A stretch of DNA of 64,000 nt from Phoronis australis (Eukaryota; Phoronida; Phoronidae), in the NCBI GenBank assembly GCA_002633005.1, contig NMRA01000244.1, forward strand, positions 364,346 to 428,345, written 5' to 3'. Made by a program: the position numbers and the translations under genes. This document shows positions 42,401-54,400 of this stretch, in pieces. The first letter of the stretch is position 1. Every line of letters starts with the position of its first letter. The notes under the pieces are model-generated. The model worked only from the letters and a program-made list of their open reading frames with translations, was not told the DNA's origin and did not search any database.

Positions 42401-45400
42401 TTGAATAGTGAAAAGAAAAGACGCACCTCATGGTCAGGGGGGTTGACATGAATGATGTTATGTGCCTCTTGGCAGTCCTTCCAAGTCCACAGAATAGTCT
42501 GGTTCTACAATATACATAGGACAGTTACTTCACTTTTATGGAGGTTCACAGCAATCCCAGTAAAGGATATATGAGAATATTGACAAAACGGCTATTAACA
42601 AAGACAAACATTGCATAATGCCGTCATAATTTGTTAGGACTCTTCATGATTTTAATGGCATTCTGACAACAGATGGCGTGAACTGTACATAAATTGGATC
42701 AGCTCCTCAGGATCAGGTCATCAACATGAATGAGAAAATAGTTGCCTTAATACGTTCAGCTACATTTCATGACACTCTCTAACCAGCACGCCATCTGGTG
42801 GTCATGTTATGGTCAATACAAGGTGTTTCCAGATAGATCAATCAACTGACAAGTATTTTGGGCACGGTGATGGAATTTTCATCATATTGTAATGAACTCA
42901 GCCCGTCAAGTGCATTAATTGTAATGTCCACAACACACACAAGATGGCACCACAGACATCAATATTCAGATTCAAATACTAAATGCAGTTGCTGGGTCTA
43001 CTGGACCTCTCATCAGAACATAACCTGCAGTCACAGCTTACTTGACCTACAATAATCACTCACTTAGTGAACCCGACATTTTCCTATTACCGGGATTTCC
43101 CGTAGAAAACCCCATGGGCATGTATTTAGAAAATGAAAATTTTCAGGCATTTTAATAACACCAAATAAATGCCCAGGCGTTTATTCGAAAATGGGGAGCA
43201 TGTAAACTGAAAGTAGTGGTTCTGGATATGCCAACGAGAGCGTGAAGCGCGATGTAAGTGAAACAGACCTTTTTGGTGGAATGGTAGTCCTTAAAAAGAC
43301 TGCTGTGAATGTGATCATTCCTGTTAACAGCGTTAGTTGCATAACAGCCTATCAATGTTTGCAATATCTGTACAACAAGACAAGAAAATTAATGTGCATG
43401 ACTTTTCCAGACCTCCCTGTGGGCTTTTGAGAGGAAATCTTCCGAATAAGTGCCCCACTATCTGGACACTTGACACCAGAAGTTGTAACACCACATAAAC
43501 GCCCATGGCATAATTTTCTAAATAAACAACCATGGGCGTTTTATCGGATGGGCTTATCTACGGAAAATCCCGGTATAGGCCTTCTCAGAGTAGAAGCCAG
43601 TTTTAAGTCCATTTGTAACAGTGTCACTGAACTTAAGATAGCATTACCTCACACCTTCATATTAGAAAGAAATTTAAAAATGGGTGCAACTACGTAGATT
43701 TTCATGCTCAACGTTTCGCTTTAATCGCTAAAACATTATCAAGACAATAAACAAAATGTAAACTCAACATTGTCAAACACTAAACTAACTGAACAAAACA
43801 CGAGCATACCCAAACACAGCAAACTAACATGATAAATATAAGCCTTCTCGCAGTAGGGACTAACTGAGTTCAGCTTCAACAATCAGTCGTATTCATACTA
43901 CATCAACTCACCAGACGCAAGATTTCATCAATGTTTAGTCACCACCAGGACAATACCAGTCACTTCAAAACGTCAATGAAATCTTGCGTCTGACTGATCC
44001 ACAACTTGTGACCAAAAGTCAAATGAATGTCATCAAAATGATCCAAGCTACGTCAAATTAGACTGAACAACACATTGCCAACGAACTTGTCTTCCTAATA
44101 AGACAGAAGAGATTCGTATCACACTTGACTAATCAACAACACCAACTCAACAACACCAACTCACCAACACCAACTCACCAACACCAACTCACCATTCTAA
44201 TGTGAACTTTCTCAGGATGGAAGCCAGTTGAGTCAACTCGTATGACGAGACTGTCATTGAGTTCATCCACTATTACACTACTCAGTTTGTTCTCTGGTAT
44301 CTTCTTTGTCTTCACGTCCTTCTTCAATTGTTTACTGAAGGATTTGCTGGTAAAATGGTATACTCCTTTTTCTACCACCGCCCGATTCATGCATCGCCTA
44401 ACAATGATACAACACAATGACAATTTGATGGATACTCGAAATGAAATGGACTCTAAAGGCCAAGTGTCATGCGTTTGTTTTCTTAACTGTCAGCATAGAC
44501 TTTCAATTATAGTACATGGACCGCCAACTCTGTATATTTTCAATGGACGAAATCTATGATCTTACGCGCAAGCCGTGATGTCATTATTCATCGGAGACAC
44601 TTAGCAAAATTAGCAAGTTTTATTTCCAGCAAGTACGTCGTCTGCTAATCATGGTTGGCTGTAGTGTGGTCGGGTGCCAAAAGTATTCACAATATCAACA
44701 GTTCTCTTGTTGGAAGACTTTGAAAAGTGTTTCAATGTCAAAATTTGTTTTTGCTGTACTGGACAGTAATTTCTTGTCACAATACACTAACCGGAAACTG
44801 AAATTGGTAACTTAGGAGAGTGGCACCTCCTCTAGGATTCTAGGCAAGAAAATGTCAGAGTTGCGAATCTGTTGTCTATAATCTATGCTTCCAGAAAGAA
44901 AAGCAGTTCCCTCTCACTGTGCCAAGGCTTCGTTGATGTTTTATGCAGACAAACCCAGGGCATATACTCGGGGGAAAATATCAGTTTAGTGACCAGAAGT
45001 AAAATCTGAATAAACACAGGGGTGTATATCTGGACTTGATGAATATGTACAAGGGTGTAGCAATACTGTAACCGACATGCAAATTGAAGCCAAGACAAGC
45101 AAAGCACAACATAGTCGGTGTACAAGTAGGAGTTGCGTGTTGAAAATTTAGTCTCGGTTTCCATCCCTTTTGAAACTGGGGAAAGTTTTCGGATTCAACC
45201 GCGCATTTACTTTCCCAGATACACACCCGGGGTGTATCTAGAAAAATTACCTTATGAATACAATCATATGCTCATTGAGCCTACCCAAAGATGGCGCTGA
45301 TACCATCACCACCACAACCTGGAACTGAGTTAAAACCATCAATACTGTCTACCATCTACCACTCGTCACAATAGTCACAGTCAATTACTATAATCACATA

Positions 45401-48400
45401 AGTATACCCAGGCAAGAGCATCAGATACTGTCATTAACAGCCACAACACAATGATTGTAGCTCCAACAGAACATGACCTGACCCCAGATGACCTGACCCC
45501 AGATAACCACAGGATCATCCCTCGGCTCTTTACAGTTGACTCCCCCAATGAGCAGGAGACTAGTGAACGTGTCCTGACTGATTCAAAATGTCATGAGCCT
45601 TGAAGTGCCTCTTAGTAACAGAGAAACATGCTCATTGTATCTCAGGTATATTGTTAGGCATACTGACTCATACCTGTAGCTTCATACCATCCAGTACAAT
45701 GCTGATACTTTTAGACAAAATTCAGCAAATAGACAAGGTTATTGAGCTATCTGGCAGAGTTTTCACCAGCCATACCTGGGAGGGACTGTTGGTTGGATAC
45801 TGTTGGTGTCAATAAGCTGGTCAACAGAGTCAATCAACTTGACATCATGTTGGCGCAGTCCTTTGAATGTCCAGACGACCACATCATTAAGAGCACACAC
45901 CAGGGGGTCGGGGTCTACGTGGGACGTAACCATCACTTCACATACCTGACAGAAATGTATATGACAGATGAGACTCAAGAACAAAATGTCAAAACGCCAC
46001 CCCAAGCAAAACCACACCAGGATCATCGAACTTAGTCCAAACACTAACTAAGCAGTTAGACTGACTTGCTCCAGAGCTCATGGTTGAAGGTTACAAATTC
46101 AAATGAGTTATTTTAATAAGACTTTTATTTATTCACAAAATTGGTTAACCACACCACAGATGTTAAATAAATACTTACAGAAGGCTGAGAAGTCACCACA
46201 ACAGCTCCGAAGATCTTGGATAAACTTTGGCTGAAGGATAAATAAGGGAGAGCATGACTACAGCCAGGAGGTCACACAACAAATAATGATGAAGTAAACA
46301 AATTTTACGAAATAAGGGTTTAATGAGGTCACAGTGTGAAAGGATCAGGTCCCGGTGTGAAAGGATATACGTATTATAATCATGTCCAAACTGAAAGTAG
46401 TACTTTAATTCCTTTTTCTGAGAGGCACGAGAACACATCACGTGAGTGAACTAGCTTTGAAATGGTTATAATACACAAGAGAAGATTCTCTGTACAGCAC
46501 ACCACCAATCTTGTCATTTTTGGTTTGTCATTGCAACTACTTGACAGTGTGCTATTACTAAAGAACATTTACTCGCATTACAAAATTATTTTGATGTAAA
46601 ACATCGCTAGCACAGCAGCAGTGAAGAACTTTAGAGTGAACGTCCTACTTGTGCAAAGCACTGTGGGTAAATAGTACAGAATCATGAAAGGCATTGTGGT
46701 ATTTGCTGTACCTGATATAGTAATAGACACCGCATGCTGTGAACTGGTGAACAAAGGCCGAAGGAGAGTCTCTTGGAGCACCGCTGCAGAACCCTGACTC
46801 AATGAACTGGCCTTGGTGGGACACCTGGCCAAAGGGAAACCAAATTCGTTAAACCAAGCACAAGAACAATCATGAGGAGATACAATAACATAACCTTAGC
46901 AATTAAACTAAACTGACTTAGATGTTATGTTGCTGGTTACTCTGTCCCTATATCCAGCTAAGCCTGCCGTCAAAGATCACTCTGATACCCATACAACCTC
47001 CTTGTCAACCACAGTTAAACATCTGTCTGCACAACACTGTGTTGCCCTGCTCATACCTCTGTTGCCCCACCCACCTGACCCCGTCAATCAGAGGTCACTG
47101 TTCCCTTGCACAAGGTGGAGCCGTAAATTACACACTTGCCACATCCACTCCACAAGTTGCCACACTCAGAGGTCAATACCACACTGCACTTAAGCTGTGC
47201 TGTTAATCAACCAGTTGCCCCGCCCATTTGACAGTCAATCAGAGATCACAACCCAGCTGCACCATGTTGCCCCACCCACTTGACACAGTCAGTCAGAGGT
47301 CACTACCCACCTGCACTATATTATGCTGTTTATCACCCTGCTGCCACACCCACCACACTCTGTCAGACGGGTGAACTGTCAAAATCTTGGGTTCAAACCC
47401 ACTGTCGGTCACATGAATGGTGTAGTTCTGAAATCATAATACGGACAAATTACAATTGCAGTGTCTCATAAGAAGCAGATATTAAATGCAAAAACTGTAG
47501 CAATGCTTTTGTTATTTTCAATATTCTGTCAATGGCCCAGTCCAAAATTGAATACATTTAGGTAACAGTACTGACATCAAAGAAATGCTTAACAATGGCT
47601 CATGTATAGCAAACACAAGAAGTAAGACTACTTCAGTCAACTAGAAAGACCACCTCACCCTTGAACCTGGCTGCACAATGATAGTGGATGTACTCATGGT
47701 GCTCGGGCTGTCGGTCACTCCGAAGTGATACACTCCAATCCCATTCAGCTGGACAGTGCCTATTCCCAACAAGCTACTATTCTGTTGAGCCTCAGAGTCC
47801 AAGTACCTGCACATGTCTGTAAATATAACACAGGTGAGTGACAGAGTCCAGGATCCTGCACGTGTCTGTTAATATAATACAGGTGAGTGACAGAGTCCAG
47901 GTACCTGCACGTGTCTGTAAATATAACACAGGTGAGTGACAGAGTCCAGGTACCTGCACGTGTCTGTAATATAATACAGGTGAGTGACAGAGTCCAGGTA
48001 CCTGCACATGTCTGTAAATATAACACAGGTGAGTGACAGAGTCCAGGATCCTGCACGTGTCTGTAAATATAATACAGGTGAGTGACAGAGTCCAGGTACC
48101 TGCACGTGTCTGTAAATATAATACAGATGAGTGAGAGCTTACTACGTGCACAGGTCTGTAAATATAATACAGGTGGGTGCTGGCAACATGACACACAGTC
48201 AGTTGGATTAGCATCAGCAATCATAGCAAACAGTGGCCTTAGACCAGCCACACAGTCACTTAAGCCTGATATATCTCTCTACCTTGGAATAATAGAGACA
48301 CAATTCATGACTATTCTAAACCACCCTTCAAGTGAGTGCTTTTCCAACTATATTCACAAGTATCACTGTAATATTTGCTCCTGACAACATTTTCATTTCC

Positions 48401-51400
48401 CAGACAAAAGTTCAAACACAGCATGTATTGACACTCATGGAGCCTCTTTTTCAACTGCCCAACACGTTTAGTCCAAGTGACAATCATCACAAGAGTCTGG
48501 TCTGTACACAGCCTTGTTACACTTTCCAACATCAAAGAAAATTCCACCTTACATTTACCCAATATAGCCTTATACACTTTGAGTGCCACACAGGTCTCAT
48601 AATGTCCATTCCAACAGTTTTATTAGCTAGACAACATATATCTAGTAGCCTCTTTTCAGACTCGTCTAGTCACACGACATTCATTACAAGCTGGTCTATA
48701 CACAACCACGCTACAATATGCTTTATAGTTACATCCAATCAGCAGTAGAGATTGACATGCACAATGCTATGAAACTCTGTCACTAATGACATGTCATAGT
48801 TCTAAACTGACATATTACGACAAAAATAAGCAGTTTAATATTTTTAGTAAAACTGGTTGCCTAAATGGTTTTTCAATGTGAGAATACCTTGAGACATTAA
48901 TACTATACAGATCTAAATATAGTCACCTTTACAGTCCAAGTCTTTCTTGGTATTGGCTGCTGGACTAAGACAGCGTTCACTCTCCACGATGGAGAAGTTA
49001 TGAATCATCTCACTCATATCCCATGTCCACCAGATACGGTCACCAGAGTCAGCGAATGTCAAGTCTGACAATGGAAGAACAAATGCAAGTTAGAACTGAC
49101 TAAATGCACAGTGTAAAGTGGTGTACAAATTACTCAGGGTACACTGAAATGTTATCAATTTAATGTGCATAACTTTAACAGCAAACTTCAATAAATGACA
49201 AGCACAAGTCTTGAGACCCTGATTTTCCATTTTCATAAAGTTAACAAAGAAGCACATTTTAGCAAAGTCAACATAAAATTTCATTTTCTTTCTGTTATGA
49301 AAATTAGGAGATTGCGTATTACTGGGGCAACAATAAAGTTAAACAAAAATGACTTTTACCACAAAATTATGACAGTTCCACTTTATGGGTAAATTACTAC
49401 ACATGATGTTTGTTTTCAAAACCAGAAAAGGAACAGCATCATAAACCTATCCACAATGCTGTCGATGAACTATTTACCAGGAGTGAACCCATCAGAGGAT
49501 AGCTCAATATATCTCTCCTTCTGCCGTGGTCGTACAATGACAGTACCTACGTACTCAGCCGCCTCCTGTACGTTCTGATCAGAGTAGAAGAAGACACCAG
49601 GTTTGTCGAAAGTGTGACACAACAGGCCACCTTTGCTGAAATGATATTTAAACAAGGCAATTGTTAGTTAATTCAATGACCAGCCAATGGGACCATCGAA
49701 ACTGAGCATCAATTGAACGATTCCATGTCAAAACAAACCTCCGATATTCACACACAAACAAGCATAAATTCTTGATCAAGTCATTTATTCACTACCTCAG
49801 AAGAAATCAGCATTCTATTGTCACCTTCTCAAAAATACAATGCAAAAATCCGTGGTCCCAAATTCCTAGGAATTACACATAAGGTATTTGGAAACAAAAA
49901 TGGACAAGTAAATTGTTAAACGAGTGACACAATTGAAGACACACCAGCTTACTGAAAGATGAGCAATAAATTATTGACATGGCAATTTCCGGTATCAAGA
50001 ACCCGCAAATTTATGTATCTCACATGGTATCCAGCCACCTGATGTTAAAGCATTTTGGGCTCTTGTTAAACATTTCAATTGGAAAAACATAAAAAAGTTT
50101 TGCACAAAATCGCTCTTGTTATTAAGTCCATTCCACTCCATCATTTATAAACACACGCACAATTATTTGTCCCAACACTTACTAATCTAATAACACGTTT
50201 GTTAGAAGACCATACAAAAGGTTGACAAAGAATTTTACCGCAGGATTAGGATGTCCTTAATGTATTATTTTCCCCTCATCCTATTTAAGGGCTTGGTTGT
50301 AAAAAAATCCTGCTAGGCTTACCTATGCTGAAACCTTGCTTTTTACAATATATGCAAAAACAGAGCAGTTGAATTTTTACCTATTTTACTCACAGCCTGT
50401 CAGCAATGACCAACTAATATTATCCGTTTATCTGGCATGCCAACAGCGGTTTAGAAATGAGGTTCCTTAAGACTTATGGCAAAATATTAGAATGTTGCAT
50501 TTTGAGCAATTGTAACTCAAACCAATGACGACCAATTAAAATTGAGCAGACTTGATGAGGTATATGACTGCACTAACCTGGGAGACGGCCATCTGAAACC
50601 ATCAAATGTGGCCTGCAAGAAAAAGAATTATTTTTCTTAGGTTATGTGTGGCGGAACCATTTAAGTCAAATTCATTTTCAAATTACTGCTTTGTTCATGG
50701 AACAAATACAGATGATCTAAATCACTCAAATGTCGAAATACCTTGGGTCACAAATCATAGTAAAAAGTCCTCATTTTGGGGCACATCGAGATAGACAACA
50801 AAATTGACCGTTCAGGAAATTTCACTTTGTTTTAAGCATGGTCAGCACAGTATAGCTGTGACCTCTTGAAGACATTCATTATACATGGTCAGCACTGTAC
50901 AGCTGTGACCTCTTGAAGACATTCACTATACATGGTAAGCACTGTACAACTGTGGCTTCTTGAAGACATTCATTATACATGGTCAGCACTGTACAGCTGT
51001 GACCTCTTTAAGACATTCATTATACATGGTCAACACTGTACAGCTGTGACCTCTTGACGACATTCATTATACATTGACTAATTTCTCTAATTGGTGATTG
51101 CTCAGGAGGGCAGTACTGGGAATATGAAAGAACTCAATTCCTGACTAGCGTTATTGGCATTGCACAAAACAAACAGTTTACCATCCCTTAAATAATTCAT
51201 TCCCCACGAGGAAATATAACCTTAACCTTCTCCAGTTGCACAGCACGTTCCCACATCCCACCTTAACTAACAACAAATGGTCACCTTGAACTATTGTCAC
51301 ATGCAAGAATAGAGTACGTGAGGTCACATCAAAAAGCTACATAGTGCTACATATTGATTCCAGCAGTTGCTGCTCTAAACCGGCGCCAACGGCTATCAAC

Positions 51401-54400
51401 AGTGCCAGCGAACATTACCTTATAACTTTGTTGATTTGATGAAATTAGTATTTAACAATGTCACCTGATATATAAAAGCCTTGATGTCTCAGACACCAAC
51501 AGAAAAGCTCTAACTTAAATGAGAAAAAGGAAGATTTCCCTCCTCGAAGAAATCTCTAAGTAAGGGGTCAAATGAGAGCCAAACGCGAGCGTCGTAATAT
51601 AGGAGGGTTTCGGGGAAAGCTCACCGGAAATTTCTTTGCAATACGATGCTGAGATGCATTTCAAGCCTTTCTGAGAGATTTCTAGTCATAGTTTATAAAC
51701 AATTGTTATAAACAACTCAAGGCTGGAGCTTATGTCAAGTGGACGGGACATCAAAAGGATTTTGTAAATTCTCTCTAAAGTGGAAGATCTTCTGTTGACT
51801 GTAAAACAGTTGGAGCTTCTGGCAACAGCTCACACTACTCGTGTCGATCTAATTCATTCAGTTGAATCACATTAGTGCGAAATCTTGCATTATAAAAATG
51901 TGGGTAAGAAGCACGCAATGGCAAAGTTAACATGTTAAAAAATATGGACTTGCAGGAAACAATCATTTGAATCTTAGAGAGAAAATTGTCGCTAATCTTT
52001 AATCAAATCATAACTATCACCGAGTTCGAGCAATCGCCATTATCATGCTTTCAGAGGTACTGAGTCTGGAGCTTCCATTATGGAAACAGACTTTTATGAG
52101 CCAAGTGAACTCAGACTTTTATCACTTGTGAAACTTAGATTTCTTGATCGATTTTTTACCGAGTGACATCACAATTTACAGGAAAATATTACCATAACAA
52201 TACACAAGATTTTGCAATCTGCAGAGTTAACATTAAATAGAGTGAAAAGGTACCAGTATGTCTATGCACAAATCTATGAGCTTACCTTATATGGCTCGTC
52301 AGGAGGGTGGTCTATCTCTGGTGCATCTATCTGGTATATACCATGCGGTTTCCTGCACTGAAATATGAACACAATGTTATGATCAAGCACAGGTGCATCT
52401 ATCTGGTATGCACCATTTTGTTAACTGTATTGTAATATGAACCTAATGCTATGATCAACCACATGTGCATCTATCTGGTATGCACCATTTTGTTAACTGT
52501 ATTGTAATATGAACCTAATGTTATGATCAACCACATGTGCATCTATTTGGTATGCACCATTTTGTTAACTGTATTGTAATATGAACCTAATGTTATGATC
52601 AACCACACGTGCATCTATCTGATATACACCAAGTTGTTTACTGTATCACAATGTGAACACAATGTTATGATCAACCACATGTGCATCTATCTGGTATACA
52701 CCAAGTTGTTTACTGTATTGTAATATGAACCTAATATTATGATTAACCACATGTGTGTCTATCTGGTATACACCAAGTTGTTTACTGTATTGTAATATGA
52801 ACCTAATGTTATGATCAACCACATGTGTGTCTATCTGGTATACACCATGTTAACTGTATTGTAATATGAACCTAATGTTATGATCAACCACATGTGCATC
52901 TATCTGGTATGCACCATTTTGTTTACTGTATTGTAATATGAATCTAATGTTATGATCAACCACACGTGCATCTATCTGATATACACCAAGTTGTTTACTG
53001 TATTGTAATATGAACCTAATGTTATGATCAACCACATGTGTGTCTATCTGGTATACACCAAGTTGTTTACTGTATTGTAATATGAGCCTAATGTTATGAT
53101 TAACCACATGTGTGTCTATCTGGTATACACCAAGTTGTTTACTGTATTGTAATATGAACCTAATGTTATGATTAACCACATGTGCATCTATCTCGTATAC
53201 ACCAAGTTGTTTACTGTATTTGTAATATGAACATATCATCAGTTTCTGGTTGTTACTTGAAGGGACTGCAGTGGTAGACAACACCAACTTACCTTCAATC
53301 TGTCCCAGTACCACCACACTCGGTCTCCCGCCTCCACCAAGAGGATCATGGGATTGAACGAGCGGTCCAACACTTCCACTCGATGCTCCCTGTAAACAAA
53401 CATTCATCCAGGCACGTGAAGTCCTCTGTGAAACCAGTGTTTTGGTTCATGTTAGTGTTTGTTGGTTAATATGGTGAGCGGGCATTCTTGATTACACTAG
53501 ACTACACCATACATAATATGGAGTTGACTGATTACTTCACTGGTAAAACTGACTACTGCTGACTTCAATCAATTCAGTTTGAAGTTATGATCTTGGCTTG
53601 ACTTACATAGTTTAACCTACTTAGCTCTGTATCAGACTTTAAGGCAAAATAAGCATCACCAATTAAAAGGTAAAAACAGAAACACATCAGTACCAAATCG
53701 ATGTGAAAACCGAATAACACTGATCGTTAAACCAAAATACAGCTATTTAAGGTTTTAGAAAAAAGTCAACTGTAAAAATTGTAAAACTAGAATTTAAAAA
53801 TTATTGACACAATTTGGTTTCATGCCATTACAGTTATATTAAGCCCTGTTCAGCTGTCTAAAAACAGTGAATTTGGTCTTTTACCCTCATAAAGCAGTAT
53901 CATAATATTCCTTTCTGTCATAGGATTCTAATACCAGCAAGAACATCAAAACCATCAGCGAATCTAGAAAACGCTAGTTTATATGGACTGACCAACCTAA
54001 AAATTGCAAATTTGAAAATGGCACCTGGCCAGCCCTAAAATTTCAAAACTGAAAATGGTGCAACCACCACTGACTCAAGGAAACGCTCCACTTTTTGGGG
54101 GCCTGTCAAACCTAAAATAGTAAATGTGAAAATGGTGCCGGGCCAACTCTAAAAACAGCAAACTTAGAATGAGTGCATGTATGCATTATCCGCGACATGA
54201 GTTGGTGACAGACATGGAATCCTATCACGGTAGGGTATAATGACCTTGTAACAGACATGGAATCCTATCACGGTAGGGTATAATGACCTTGTAACAGACA
54301 TGGAATCCTATCACAGTAGAGTATAATAAGAGTAAAAGGCCCAATTCCATTTTTGTCTTTTAGCAAGCTACATTGGGTGTAATGCAGCAACTTAAGTATT

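Noticed and set aside
47760-48251. 163- and 142-residue Cys/Tyr-rich repeat ORFs
   Set aside because: They are the 49-bp minisatellite, open in every minus frame; no splice or start support.
52850-53407. 185-residue repetitive ORF
   Set aside because: It reads exon 7 in the wrong frame and runs into the 72-bp minisatellite.
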